Below are positions 1-8,673 of a stretch of DNA of 64,000 nt, piece by piece (the stretch's first letter is position 1; each line of letters opens with the position of its first letter). The notes beneath the pieces are model-generated. The model made no database searches, was not told the DNA's origin, and saw only the letters and a program-made list of their open reading frames with translations. This stretch comes from Paraburkholderia largidicola. Its GTDB lineage: Bacteria; Pseudomonadota; Gammaproteobacteria; Burkholderiales; Burkholderiaceae. Position numbers and translations under genes: made by a program. The stretch covers positions 1,054,001-1,118,000 of the forward strand of contig NZ_AP023176.1 of assembly GCF_013426895.1 (NCBI RefSeq), given 5' to 3'.

Positions 1-124
1 GGATGAGATCCGCGCGGTGTTGATGCAGGCGGCTGTGTACTGCGGCGCGCCGCTGGCGCTGGCTGCGTTCCGCGTCGCGACGGAAGCGATCAAGGCGTAC
101 GAAGCGGAGACTTCGGCGGCTTGA
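1..124 (+). CDS. Carboxymuconolactone decarboxylase family protein, C-terminal end (partial)
   Basis: The gene enters from outside the window; only the last 40 codons are visible, in the frame that starts at base 2 and stops at TGA 122-124. The visible part contains IRAVLMQAAVYCGAPLALAA, close to the C-terminal helix of PcaC-type gamma-carboxymuconolactone decarboxylases (IRxxLxQxAxYCGxPxAxxAF). PcaC removes CO2 from 4-carboxymuconolactone in the protocatechuate branch of the beta-ketoadipate pathway, but many homologues act on other substrates or as peroxidases. The transporter gene begins 45 bases downstream on the same strand, so this is probably the upstream member of the same operon. Confidence 0.75.
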   Translation, partial: DEIRAVLMQAAVYCGAPLALAAFRVATEAIKAYEAETSAA

Positions 125-169
125 TGCAATAGATAACCACGCACCATCGACAAAGACATGGAGACAACA

Positions 170-1519
170 ATGAAGACCCTCACTGCAACGGACATCGCAC
201 AGTCCGAAGGCGAGCAGTCGATAGAAACGAAAAGACGCAATGCCATTAAAGGCGCGTTCTTCTCCGAGTACATCGACATGTTCGATATCTACCTGCCCGT
301 CGTCGTGCTGTCGCCGGTGCTAGCGTTCTTCCAGCCGCCGCATCTGTCGAGCGGCATGGAGACGATTCTGGCCTCGCTGGTGTTCATCACGACGCTGCTC
401 GGGCGTCCCATCGGCGCGCTGCTGTTCGGCATGATCGCGGACCGCATCGGGCGCCGCAAGGCGTCGATCTGGTCGGTGTCGGGCTTCGGCGTGGTCACGC
501 TGCTGATCGCGCTGCTGCCGGGCTACGAGAGCATCGGCATCGCGTCGTACTGGGCACTGGTGCTGCTGCGCTTCGTCGACGGGATCTTTCTGGGCGGCGG
601 CTACACGGGTGCGATGCCGCTCGCCATCGAGTATTCGAAGAAAGAGCAGCGCGGGTTTGTCGGCGGTTTCATCATCGCGGGCTTTCCGGCCGCGTACGTG
701 TCGATCAATCTCGTCGCGATGCTGATGTTCGCGCTCTTTCCGCTGAACGGCATGAACTCGCCGTACGCGCAATGGGGCTGGCGCATTCCGTTCGTGCTGG
801 GCGCCGTGCTCGCGGGCATTCTCGCGCTGTACTACGTGCACAAGGTCGCCGAATCGGAAATCTGGAAGAGCGAAGCCGCCGACAAAGGCAACCAGCCGGA
901 AAAGCTGCCGCTCACCGACCTGCTGCGCGGCAAGAGCGGACGTAACCTGCTTCAGGTGCTGGTCATGATGACGGGCTTCTGGCTGACGCAGAACATCATC
1001 ACGATCTACCTGCCGACGGGCCTGCTCGTCAAGACGCTGCATCTGACGGGCTTCCAGATGACGTCCACGCTGATGATCACGTACTTCGTGCTGTTCTTCA
1101 GCTACATCGGTTCCGGGCTGATTGCGCAGGCGATCGGGCGGCGGCGTTTCTTCGTGATCGTCGGCCCGCTGATCGCGACGGTCGGCGCAGGGCTGCTGTA
1201 TGTGCTCGCGAACAACGACGGATTGTCCCTGCCGACCATCATCGCGCTGGTCTGCGTGCTCGCCGTGCTCGTCACGTCGCCGTGGGGCGTGATCGTCACG
1301 TACATCAACGAACGCTTCGTCACCGACGTGCGCGCCACGGGCTTCGGCGTCGGCTTCAGCCTCTCGGTGATCATCCCGTCGTTCTACGCGTTCTATATGA
1401 ACTGGCTCGGCGCATTCATGCCGTTGCGGATGACGTCCGTGGTGCTGCTGTGCATCGGCGGACTGATCGGCGCGGTCGGCGCGATGATGGGACCGGAAAC
1501 GAAGGACGTCGACTTCTGA
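170..1519 (+). CDS. MFS transporter, metabolite:H+ symporter type
   Basis: About 449 residues of hydrophobic sequence with twelve predicted membrane spans, the usual size for major facilitator symporters of organic acids. The cytoplasmic loop signature GMIADRIGRRKAS after span 2 is the classical MFS motif G-x-x-x-D-R-x-G-R-R-x. The start at ATG 170 is preferred over ATG 158 because GGAGA (160-164) sits five bases before it and overlaps the upstream alternative. It is followed 31 bases later by a dehydrogenase and then a cupin and a decarboxylase-like gene, so it most likely imports the operon's growth substrate, perhaps an aromatic or hydroxy acid. The substrate cannot be read from the sequence. 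Confidence 0.85.
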   Translation: MKTLTATDIAQSEGEQSIETKRRNAIKGAFFSEYIDMFDIYLPVVVLSPVLAFFQPPHLSSGMETILASLVFITTLLGRPIGALLFGMIADRIGRRKASIWSVSGFGVVTLLIALLPGYESIGIASYWALVLLRFVDGIFLGGGYTGAMPLAIEYSKKEQRGFVGGFIIAGFPAAYVSINLVAMLMFALFPLNGMNSPYAQWGWRIPFVLGAVLAGILALYYVHKVAESEIWKSEAADKGNQPEKLPLTDLLRGKSGRNLLQVLVMMTGFWLTQNIITIYLPTGLLVKTLHLTGFQMTSTLMITYFVLFFSYIGSGLIAQAIGRRRFFVIVGPLIATVGAGLLYVLANNDGLSLPTIIALVCVLAVLVTSPWGVIVTYINERFVTDVRATGFGVGFSLSVIIPSFYAFYMNWLGAFMPLRMTSVVLLCIGGLIGAVGAMMGPETKDVDF

Positions 1520-1550
1520 CGAATTATCTGACTGCAAGGGACTAGCGCAA

Positions 1551-2471
1551 ATGAACAAGGAACGGATCGGATTCATCGGTCTCGGCAACATGGGCGGCCG
1601 CATGGCGCGGCGTCTCGTCGATGCGGGCATTGCGGTGCTCGGTTACGACACCGCGCCCGAGCGCGTCAAGGCGGCGGGCGCGCAGGCCGCGGCTTCCATC
1701 GCGGACGTGATGAAGTTCGCCGACGTCGTGATGATGTCGTTGCCGGACAGCAAGGTCGTCGAGGCCGTGGTCGAAGGCGAAGGTGGTGTGCTCGCGCATT
1801 GCCGTGCTGGACAGATCGTCGTCGACCTGAGCACGGCCGCTGCGAGCTCGACGATACGGCTCGCGCGGCGCTTCACCCAGTCCGGCGTGCAGTATGTCGA
1901 TGCGGGCATTTCAGGCGGCGCGGCGGCGGCGGAGAAAGGCACGTTGACGCTGATGGTCGGTGGCGACGCGAGCGCGGTCGATGCGCTCAAGTGGGCATTC
2001 GCGCCGATCAGCTCGAAGGTCGCGCATATGGGCGAGAGCGGCGCGGGCCATACCACCAAGCTGCTGAACAACTTCCTCAACGCGGTGAGCCTTGCGGCGA
2101 GCGCAGAGGTCATGGTGGCGGGCAAGAAGGCCGGGCTCGACCTGCATCTGCTACTCGACGTGCTCAACAGCAGCAGCGGCGTCAACTTCGCCACGCTGAA
2201 CCGCTTTCCGAAGATCGTCGACGGTGACTATCTGGAAGGCGGACTGACGGGCAAGCTGATGACGAAGGACGTCGTGCTGTATGTCGATCGCGCGCGCGAA
2301 CTGGGCGTGGTGTCGCTGAACGCAGCGGGGCCGCTCGCGAGCTTTGGCCTCGGCACGGCGCTCGGTTATGGCGACGTGATCAGCAATCGCGTGGTCGATG
2401 CGATCGGCGATGTATCGGGCGGCGTGCGTCTGTACGACGGGAAGATTCGCAAAGAGGAGAAGCAGGCATGA
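1551..2471 (+). CDS. NAD(P)-dependent beta-hydroxyacid dehydrogenase (3-hydroxyisobutyrate dehydrogenase family)
   Basis: 306 residues. The N-terminus has the dinucleotide-binding signature GFIGLGNMGGRMARRL, and the family's substrate motif appears near residue 120 as DAGISGGAAAAEKGTLTLMVGG. The conserved catalytic lysine region follows as GAGHTTKLLNNFL, where the lysine is the proton donor. Length and domain order (Rossmann domain, then all-helical C-terminal domain) fit 3-hydroxyisobutyrate, tartronate-semialdehyde and related reductases. The stop overlaps the ATG of the cupin gene (ATGA at 2468-2471), so translation is probably coupled. Substrate unknown; the operon context suggests oxidation or reduction of a semialdehyde intermediate. 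Confidence 0.85.
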   Translation: MNKERIGFIGLGNMGGRMARRLVDAGIAVLGYDTAPERVKAAGAQAAASIADVMKFADVVMMSLPDSKVVEAVVEGEGGVLAHCRAGQIVVDLSTAAASSTIRLARRFTQSGVQYVDAGISGGAAAAEKGTLTLMVGGDASAVDALKWAFAPISSKVAHMGESGAGHTTKLLNNFLNAVSLAASAEVMVAGKKAGLDLHLLLDVLNSSSGVNFATLNRFPKIVDGDYLEGGLTGKLMTKDVVLYVDRARELGVVSLNAAGPLASFGLGTALGYGDVISNRVVDAIGDVSGGVRLYDGKIRKEEKQA

Positions 2472-2863
2472 AGGTATTTCACGGCAGGGCGGAAGGGAAA
2501 ATGTCGGAACTGCGCGGCGAGACGTTCTCGGGCACGGTGTGGGCCGACCCCGTGATGCCGCCGACGGATGGCGTCACCATCAACACGGTGTTCTTCGCGC
2601 CGCGCGGCCGCACCTACTGGCATACGCACGAGCAGGGCCAGGTGCTGCAGGTGACGGCAGGCAAGGGCTGGATTTGCAAGGAGGGCGAGGCGCCGCAGGA
2701 GATCCGCCAGGGCGACATCGTGTTCATCGGGCCGAACGAGCGGCACTGGCACGGCGCGAGCGACGGCAGCTATATGGTGCATATCGCGACGTCGATCGGC
2801 AAGGCGACGTGGCAGGAAGAAGTCGCCGAAGCCGATTATCCGCAAGGGCTGGTTGCGGGCTGA
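2468..2863 (+). CDS. Cupin-domain protein
   Basis: 131 residues forming a single cupin barrel. Metal-binding motif 1 is visible as YWHTHEQGQVLQV and motif 2 as GDIVFIGPNERHWHGA, giving the usual His residues for a mononuclear metal site. The start overlaps the stop of the dehydrogenase by four bases. Small cupins in such catabolic operons serve as isomerases, decarboxylases or dioxygenase-like enzymes; the reaction here is not determinable. The next gene, a two-domain carboxymuconolactone decarboxylase-like protein, follows with its own strong ribosome site. Confidence 0.8.
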   Translation: MKVFHGRAEGKMSELRGETFSGTVWADPVMPPTDGVTINTVFFAPRGRTYWHTHEQGQVLQVTAGKGWICKEGEAPQEIRQGDIVFIGPNERHWHGASDGSYMVHIATSIGKATWQEEVAEADYPQGLVAG

Positions 2864-2914
2864 CGCGGCGTGCCGCGCAGGGAAAGCATCGTCGTCATCA
2901 GAAGGAGCGAGCGA

Positions 2915-3706
2915 ATGAAGCAGGGAGAGCAGCCGGCGCGCGCGCATCGCGAGCCGCAGCAGATCAAGGACGATTTCGTGCGCGTGCACGGTGTCTGGAA
3001 TGCCGCATGGGACAGCATGCTGCGTCTCGACGCGGGCTTTGTCGATGCGTATGTGCAGTTCTCCGCCGTGCCGCAGCGCCGAAACCTTCTCGACGACAAG
3101 ACGCGCGCGTTCATCGCGCTCGCCGCCGATGCCTGCGCGACGCAGTTGTACGGGCCGGGCGTCGCGCATCATATCGAGCGCGCGCTCGGGTTCGGCGCGA
3201 CGCGCGAGGAACTGATGGAAGTGCTCGAGCTGATCAGCACGATCGGCATTCACACGAGCAATGTCGGCGTGCCCGTGCTGCTCGAAGTGCTCGAAGAAGA
3301 AGGCTTGCGTGTGGGACCCGTGCCGCTCGACGAACGCCGCCGCGCATTGAAGGAGGCGTTCGAGAAGAATCGCGGCTACTGGCACCCGACATGGGAAGGG
3401 CTGCTCGAACTCGATCCCGATCTGTTCGAAGCGTACGTCGAGTTTTCTTCGGTACCTTGGCGCACAGGCGTGCTGAGTCCGAAGATCAAGGAGTTCATGT
3501 ATTGCGCGTTCGATGCGTCGTCCACGCATCTGTATGTGCCCGGCCTCAAGCTGCACATGCGCAACGCGTTGCGCTACGGCGCGACGGCGGACGAACTGAT
3601 GGAACTGCTGGAGATCGTCAGCACGACGGGCATTCACGGCGCCGAACTCGGCGCGCCGCTGCTCGAAGCGGCGCTGGAAAAGCAGCGGGTGGCCGTCGAT
3701 GCATGA
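2915..3706 (+). CDS. Two-domain carboxymuconolactone decarboxylase family protein
   Basis: 263 residues from ATG 2915, chosen because GAAGGAG (2901-2907) lies seven bases upstream; an in-frame GTG at 2870 would add 15 residues and has no such site. The protein is a tandem repeat: residues of the pattern WDSMLRLDAGFVDAYVQFSA recur later as WEGLLELDPDLFEAYVEFSS, and each half carries an ELMEVLELIST/ELMELLEIVST helix followed by GIH. Both halves resemble CMD/AhpD-like alpha-helical domains, but the AhpD Cys-x-x-Cys redox pair is absent. With the partial gene at the window start, the operon would encode two distinct CMD-family proteins. Exact function unknown. Confidence 0.8.
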   Translation: MKQGEQPARAHREPQQIKDDFVRVHGVWNAAWDSMLRLDAGFVDAYVQFSAVPQRRNLLDDKTRAFIALAADACATQLYGPGVAHHIERALGFGATREELMEVLELISTIGIHTSNVGVPVLLEVLEEEGLRVGPVPLDERRRALKEAFEKNRGYWHPTWEGLLELDPDLFEAYVEFSSVPWRTGVLSPKIKEFMYCAFDASSTHLYVPGLKLHMRNALRYGATADELMELLEIVSTTGIHGAELGAPLLEAALEKQRVAVDA

Positions 3707-3754
3707 CCGCGCGATGTTGAATCCCAACGCGTGGAATGAGCACAGCATGCGTTC

Positions 3755-3789
3755 CGCGCGCCCGCCTCGAAACGCCGAGGCGCGCGGGC
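3755..3789 (+). terminator. GC-rich hairpin after the catabolic operon
   Basis: An imperfect inverted repeat (about 12 of 14 pairs; arms near 3756-3769 and 3776-3789) lies 50 bases after the stop of the CMD gene. There is no T run after it, so intrinsic termination is uncertain. The 305 bases between the CMD gene and the GntR gene contain no other convincing gene; the short open frame across 3699-3902 has no ribosome site and shows no recognisable protein. Confidence 0.3.
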
Positions 3790-4011
3790 CCGAGGCGCAT
3801 TCGACATTCCGCGCATTGCAGGCGCTGCCGCTCGCGCGGCTCGCGGCGAACGGCACGGACCACGCGCATGTTCGGGCCGTGGCGATTCTCGGCTACAACT
3901 GACACGCGCCATCACGCAACAATGAACGCGTTTTATGCGTAACGGGGGACGGAAAACAGCAGCCAGTGAAGTATCATAGCGACTGTAACTTTGTCGGACG
4001 GGAAGACAATA

Positions 4012-4692
4012 ATGTCGACTGATATCGGGTTGGTCCGACCTGAGACGCTGCGTCATCAGGTCGAAAACGTGCTGCGGCAGGCCATCATGAGCGGGCGCTT
4101 TGCGCCGGGCGCGCGTCTGATCGAGCGCGAACTGTGCGAGTCGCTCGGCGTGAGCCGTACCTCGGTACGCGAAGCGCTGCGCAAGCTCGAAGCGGAGAAG
4201 CTCGTGCGCAGCGTGCCGCACAAGGGCCCGATCGTCGCCGTGATCTCGCAGCAGGAAGCGAGCGAACTATACGCGTTGCGCGGGCTGCTGGAAGGCTTCG
4301 CGGCGCACGAGTTCGCAAGGCTCGCCAGCGACGCCGCCATTGCGCAGTTCGGCGAGGCCGCGAAGGAACTGCGCACGCAGGCGACCGCGCAGGACCAGGC
4401 GGGCGTGCTCAAGGCCAAGACCGCGCTCTACGAAGTGCTGCTCGACAACTGCGGTAATGCGCTGGTTAAGGAGGTTCTGAATAGCCTGTATTCGCGGGTG
4501 AATCTGCTGCGCGCCACGTCGCTGATGCATCCCGACCGGCTGCCGAGCAGCCTGCGCGAAATCGACAAGCTCTACAAGGCGCTCAAGGCACGCGATGCCG
4601 ACGAAGCCCAGGCGCTCGCGCGCCTGCACGTGGCGAACGCGGAGAAAGCCGCCATGCGCATGCTCGGCGAGAGCGACGACGCGCAGGCCTGA
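4012..4692 (+). CDS. GntR-family transcriptional regulator, FCD (FadR) subgroup
   Basis: 226 residues from ATG 4012; GGGAAG lies just upstream, and a TTG at 3991 is a weaker alternative. The N-terminal winged helix-turn-helix is clear (LRQAIMSGRFAPGARLIERE, then LGVSRTSVREALRKLEAE), followed by an all-helical FCD ligand-binding domain that usually binds a carboxylic acid through a metal. Lying after the MFS-dehydrogenase-cupin operon on the same strand, it probably controls that operon in response to a pathway acid. Ligand and operator are not known. Confidence 0.88.
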   Translation: MSTDIGLVRPETLRHQVENVLRQAIMSGRFAPGARLIERELCESLGVSRTSVREALRKLEAEKLVRSVPHKGPIVAVISQQEASELYALRGLLEGFAAHEFARLASDAAIAQFGEAAKELRTQATAQDQAGVLKAKTALYEVLLDNCGNALVKEVLNSLYSRVNLLRATSLMHPDRLPSSLREIDKLYKALKARDADEAQALARLHVANAEKAAMRMLGESDDAQA

Positions 4693-5129
4693 GCCTTCCG
4701 GTGCGAGGCCGGATGCCGGCTTCGCATCGCTTCGATGCAACGCACAAAGCTTGCGTCCACAAGCACGTTCTCAATGCGGCGCTACGCCCGTCCGTTCGCC
4801 GTAGCGGCGCGAGCGGCCATCAATCCTCATACGTGAACCAACCTTCAGTTGCGCGGCAACGAGGCGCGAGTGCGCTGCCGCGTGCCTGGTAAATCGGCAT
4901 CGCTTCGTCTACGCTTAATTGAGCCGGCCTTGAGGGCGAGAGTGAAGCTGTACTCGCCGAATCTGCGCAGCCGACCCGTCCCGACGAAGCAATCAACGGT
5001 TCCAATTCAAAGCTTTTGTTGTTTGAGAGGGGTTGCGCGACTGTGCCCGTCCACGCGTCGACGACGCAGGGACGGATGCTGCACTCCAGCGCTCGCAGTC
5101 TCGAACGATAAAAAGCCGAGGAGACGCTC
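4693..5129. other. Intergenic leader before the PQQ dehydrogenase operon
   Basis: 437 bases without a convincing gene: short frames here have no ribosome sites and no recognisable protein content. A small GGCCGG/CCGGCT inverted repeat follows the GntR stop near 4712-4727. The promoter of the downstream alcohol-oxidation operon should lie here, but no clear -35/-10 pair or sigma-54 site was found. Confidence 0.4.
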
Positions 5130-6863
5130 ATGACACCATCCCCGCGGTACCTTGCCGTCGTCGTTCCCTTGCTGTTCGTTGCGCTCGCATCGCCCGCCTT
5201 GCGTGCTGCCGACGAAGTGCAGAACACCTCCACCACCACCGCGGCGCCGATGCCGTCGACGTTCGGACCCGTCAGTCAGGCGCAGCTCGACAGCGCCGCC
5301 GGCAACACCTCCGACTGGTTGCATTCGAACGGATCGTACGCCCAGACGCGCTTCTATCCGGGCACGCAGATCAACCGGACCAACGTGGCGAAGCTCAGGC
5401 CCGTGTTCATCTTTCAGACGGCTGTCAACGAATCGATGGAAACGGCGCCGATCGTATCGAATGGCGTGATGTTCATCACGACCTCGTTCAATCATGTCTA
5501 TGCCGTCGATGCCGTCACGGGCAAGGAGTTCTGGCATTACAAGCACAAGATGGGACCCGTCACGACGTTCTGTTGCGGGCCCAACAATCGCGGCGTGGCG
5601 ATTTCCGGCGACCGGCTGTTCATGGGCACGCTCGACGCGAAACTGGTCGCGCTCAACGCGAAGACGGGCAACGTGCTGTGGGAAACCAAGATCGCCGATC
5701 CTGACGAGGGGTACTCGGAAACGATGGCCCCGACGGTGGTGGACGGCAAGGTGCTGATCGGCACGAACGGCGGCGAATATGGCATACGCGGCTTCGTGAA
5801 AGCGTTCGACGCGAATTCCGGGCAACTGCTGTGGACCTTCTATACGATCCCCGACACGGGCCAGGAAGGCGTATGGGCGACCAAAGACGCGACGGGCCGC
5901 GACGAGAAGCGCGACATCGCCGCCGAGAAGAAGCAACTCGCGGACAAGGGCGGCGACTTCTACAAGACGCTCGGCGGTGGCGTGTGGATGACGCCGGCTA
6001 TCGACCGCAAGACCCATACGGTGTTTTTCGTGGTCGGCAATCCGTCGCCGGACCTGTATGGCGCGATCCGGCCGGGCGATAACCTGTATACGGACTCGCT
6101 CGTCGCCATCGATCTCGACACGGGCAAATACAAATGGCACTACCAGTACGTGCCGCACGACGTGTGGGATCTCGACGCCGTCAGTCCGCCGATCCTGATC
6201 GACGTGCGCGACACCAACGGCAAGATGATTCCCGGCGTGATCCATGGCGGCAAGACGGGACACATCTATGTGCATGATCGCGAGACAGGCCGTCTGATCC
6301 GCTTCTCGCAGGCGATGATTCCACAGGAGAACATGTGGACGCTGCCGACCGCCGAAGGCGCGCGGATGCTGCCGGGCGCGAACGGCGGCGTCGAATGGTC
6401 GCCGATGGCGTTCGATCCGAAGACGCGCCTCGCGTACGCGGCCAACCTGCATCAACCGATGACCTATCAGGTCACGGATGCCCCGTATCCCGGCGGCAGC
6501 AAGCTGTGGCTAGGCGGCGCGTTCAAGGTGATTCCATCCGAAGAGCAATGGGGCAAGCTGTCGGCCGTCAACGTCGACACGGGCAAGGTTGCGTGGGACT
6601 TCAAGACGGCGCAGCCGTTGATCGGCGGCGTGCTGGTCACAGGAGGCGGCCTCGTGTTCAACGGCGAAGGCAACGGGCTGTTCCGTGCATTCGATGCCGG
6701 GACGGGCAAGAAGCTCTGGGAGTTCCAGTGCGGCGCGGGCGTGAATGCGCCGGCCGTGTCGTATAGCGTGCACGGCAAGCAGTACGTGGCCGTCGCGGCG
6801 GGCGGCAACACGCAACTGGACTTCAAACGCGGCAACACGGTCCTCGTCTTCGCATTGCCGTGA
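5130..6863 (+). CDS. Periplasmic PQQ-dependent alcohol dehydrogenase (methanol/ethanol family)
   Basis: 577 residues with a Sec signal peptide ending near LRAADE, then an eight-bladed propeller with repeated W-motifs such as [10 protein letters not shown] and GKYKWHYQY. The adjacent-cysteine pair that covers PQQ is present (C148-C149 in FCCGPNNRG). Predicted metal ligands are E216 (GGEYGIRG), N304 (VGNPSP) and catalytic D347 in HDVWDLD. D349, two residues after the catalytic Asp, is the extra ligand position that in characterised enzymes separates lanthanide-dependent XoxF/PedH-type enzymes from calcium MxaF-type ones. It should oxidise an alcohol in the periplasm and pass electrons to the cytochrome c encoded next, whose ATG overlaps this stop by one base. 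Confidence 0.9.
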   Translation: MTPSPRYLAVVVPLLFVALASPALRAADEVQNTSTTTAAPMPSTFGPVSQAQLDSAAGNTSDWLHSNGSYAQTRFYPGTQINRTNVAKLRPVFIFQTAVNESMETAPIVSNGVMFITTSFNHVYAVDAVTGKEFWHYKHKMGPVTTFCCGPNNRGVAISGDRLFMGTLDAKLVALNAKTGNVLWETKIADPDEGYSETMAPTVVDGKVLIGTNGGEYGIRGFVKAFDANSGQLLWTFYTIPDTGQEGVWATKDATGRDEKRDIAAEKKQLADKGGDFYKTLGGGVWMTPAIDRKTHTVFFVVGNPSPDLYGAIRPGDNLYTDSLVAIDLDTGKYKWHYQYVPHDVWDLDAVSPPILIDVRDTNGKMIPGVIHGGKTGHIYVHDRETGRLIRFSQAMIPQENMWTLPTAEGARMLPGANGGVEWSPMAFDPKTRLAYAANLHQPMTYQVTDAPYPGGSKLWLGGAFKVIPSEEQWGKLSAVNVDTGKVAWDFKTAQPLIGGVLVTGGGLVFNGEGNGLFRAFDAGTGKKLWEFQCGAGVNAPAVSYSVHGKQYVAVAAGGNTQLDFKRGNTVLVFALP

Positions 6864-7495
6864 TGACGCGAACCAGGACGTCATCGCTCACCGCGCAACG
6901 CGCAGCGCGTATCGTCGCGCGCGCTTGCGCGGTTTTTCTTTGTTCCGGCAGCATGATATGGCCGCTTGCCGACGCGCGCGCCGACGCGGAAGCGGGCAAG
7001 ACGAAGGCGCAGACCTGCGTCGCCTGTCACGGCCCGATGGGCAATTCGACCGATCCGCAGTATCCCGTGCTTGCCGGGCAGACCGCGCGTTATATGTACC
7101 TTCAGTTGAAGGACTTCAAGGAAGGCCGCCGCAAGGACCCGCGCATGTCGCCGATGGCGGCGAACCTGTCGAAAGACGACATGCAGGATCTCGCCGACTA
7201 TTTCGCCGCGCAGAAACCCGTGCCCGTCGATTTCAAGGCGGACGGCGTCGCCGTCGAAGCAGGGCGCAAGAAGTCGGCTGCGGAGCTTTGCACGATGTGC
7301 CATCTCGGCAACTTCACCGGGCAGAACGAGATACCGCGCGTGGCCGGGCAGCATTACCAGTACATCGTCAAGCAGTTGCAGGACTTCCGATCCCGCACGC
7401 GCACCAACGATGCGGGCAACATGGGCAGCGTCGCGCGCAATCTGACTGACGACGATATCCGCAACCTCGCCAGTTACGTCGCGAATCTGCAGTAG
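6863..7495 (+). CDS. Dihaem c-type cytochrome, electron acceptor of the PQQ dehydrogenase
   Basis: 210 residues. An arginine-rich N-terminus leads into a hydrophobic signal segment, and two c-type haem motifs follow, CVACH near residue 50 and CTMCH near residue 145. Each is followed by a distal methionine-containing stretch (PRMSPMAANLS and NMGSVARNL), so this is the cytochrome c553/c4-like two-domain fold. The start ATG overlaps the dehydrogenase stop in a TGATG junction, which indicates translational coupling. It should accept electrons from the quinoprotein in the periplasm and relay them to a terminal oxidase. Confidence 0.88.
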   Translation: MTRTRTSSLTAQRAARIVARACAVFLCSGSMIWPLADARADAEAGKTKAQTCVACHGPMGNSTDPQYPVLAGQTARYMYLQLKDFKEGRRKDPRMSPMAANLSKDDMQDLADYFAAQKPVPVDFKADGVAVEAGRKKSAAELCTMCHLGNFTGQNEIPRVAGQHYQYIVKQLQDFRSRTRTNDAGNMGSVARNLTDDDIRNLASYVANLQ

Positions 7496-7511
7496 CGTCG
7501 GGGAGACGAAC

Positions 7512-8183
7512 ATGTATCACGCCGTGCGATATGGGGCGACTGCGTTGCTGATGGCCTGCGCGTTGTGGGCCGGGTCGGGTGCTGCGTTGCCTGCGGCAGC
7601 CGAAGAAGCGGGCGAAGTGAACCGCACGCTGCTCGCAGCCGCGAAAGACAGCGACCGCGCCAGCGTGATCGCAGCGCTCGATCGCGGCGCGGCCGTCGAT
7701 GCGATGACGAGAATCGGTGACACCGCGCTGCTCACGGCATGCAAGAAGGGCGACACCGAAATAGCGCGTGTGATGGTCGATCACGGCGCGAACGTGAAGC
7801 ATGCGAACGCGTCCGGCGTGACACCGCTGATGGCGGCTGCATATGGCGGCTACGACGGCATCGCGGCGTTGCTGCTCGCGCGCGGCGCCGATCCGCTGGA
7901 GACGGATCGCGTCGGCAAGACCGCGATGGAATACGCGGCGGGACAGGGAGAAACGCAAGTGGTGAAGCAGTTGCTCGATACGGGCATCGACGTGAACCGC
8001 CGCTACAAGAACGATCTGACCGCGTTGATGTGGGCCGCAGGATACGATCGCGCGGATACCGTGAAGCTGCTGCTCGCACGCGGCGCGGATGAATCGCTGA
8101 AAGACAATCGCGGCATGACGGCGAAGGATATCGCCGCACAGACGAAATCGAATCAGGTGGCGAATCTGTTGTCCGCGCATTAA
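7512..8183 (+). CDS. Exported ankyrin-repeat protein of the PQQ dehydrogenase operon
   Basis: 223 residues with an N-terminal signal peptide (hydrophobic stretch ending AAEEAGE) and about five ankyrin repeats, seen in segments such as IGDTALLTACKKGDTEIARV, GVTPLMAAAYGGYDGIAALL and DLTALMWAAGYDRADTVKLL. GGGGAGA lies about nine bases before the ATG. Ankyrin proteins commonly follow quinoprotein/cytochrome pairs in Burkholderiales and are thought to act as periplasmic assembly or scaffold partners; that role is inferred from context here. Confidence 0.85.
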   Translation: MYHAVRYGATALLMACALWAGSGAALPAAAEEAGEVNRTLLAAAKDSDRASVIAALDRGAAVDAMTRIGDTALLTACKKGDTEIARVMVDHGANVKHANASGVTPLMAAAYGGYDGIAALLLARGADPLETDRVGKTAMEYAAGQGETQVVKQLLDTGIDVNRRYKNDLTALMWAAGYDRADTVKLLLARGADESLKDNRGMTAKDIAAQTKSNQVANLLSAH

Positions 8184-8673
8184 TTGCGGCGAAGGCAGTG
8201 TCTTTATCGGATTTGTCCAAATTCATTCGTATTGAAACGAAAATAATAATTCGCCGATATCGAATGCCAGATAAAACATTTCGCAAATGATTTCGACGTC
8301 ATTTTCTCAGACTGAAACAGTCGATGCGAACGCAAGTTTCGATCCTATTCGCCGCGCATAACGAGTAAAAACGCGCCTTGACAAAGCCTCGCGCGATCTC
8401 CTATTTTTCCTCTGCCACTCTTCATTACCAAATCTTTCCTGAGCGGAACGCATTAAGAAACCAGTACAAGTTACCGGCATGGTTCACTTTATGTAATTAG
8501 TGATCCGAATTACTGGAAAACTCAAAATCTGTATTAAGGCTGTTAGAAAATAGAAAGTTTAATGTCAGCCGCTGTGAGTGCCGACGAGTTCTGCACCGCT
8601 GTCTGTTTCCTATGCGCCTCACCGGCGAAGGCGGCCTTTGTGTTGCGGTAATTTACCTATCACAGGGACAGAA
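8184..8673. other. AT-rich intergenic region upstream of the S10 peptidase
   Basis: 490 bases that are much richer in A and T than the surrounding genes and contain no convincing gene. They hold a good sigma-70-type promoter (listed separately), an inverted repeat GTAATT/AATTAC (8493-8498 and 8508-8513), and an 11-bp palindrome GGTAATTTACC (8647-8657) just before the ribosome site of the peptidase gene. The low GC suggests a long regulated leader or recently acquired DNA that might bind an H-NS-type silencer. Confidence 0.5.
8378..8407 (+). promoter_or_regulatory. Candidate sigma-70 promoter for the S10 peptidase gene
   Basis: A perfect -35 hexamer TTGACA (8378-8383) is followed after 18 bases by TATTTT (8402-8407). 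It lies about 270 bases before the start at 8674, which would leave a long AT-rich 5' untranslated leader. Position and hexamers are visible; activity is inferred. Confidence 0.5.

Noticed and set aside
320..1630. 436-codon minus-strand frame opposite the MFS gene
   Set aside because: It is the complement of a clear transporter gene, with Arg/His/Asp-rich composition typical of antisense frames in high-GC genomes.
3699..3902. Short open frame after the CMD gene
   Set aside because: No ribosome site, overlaps a GC-rich hairpin and the composition is that of a chance frame in GC-rich DNA; no recognisable protein.
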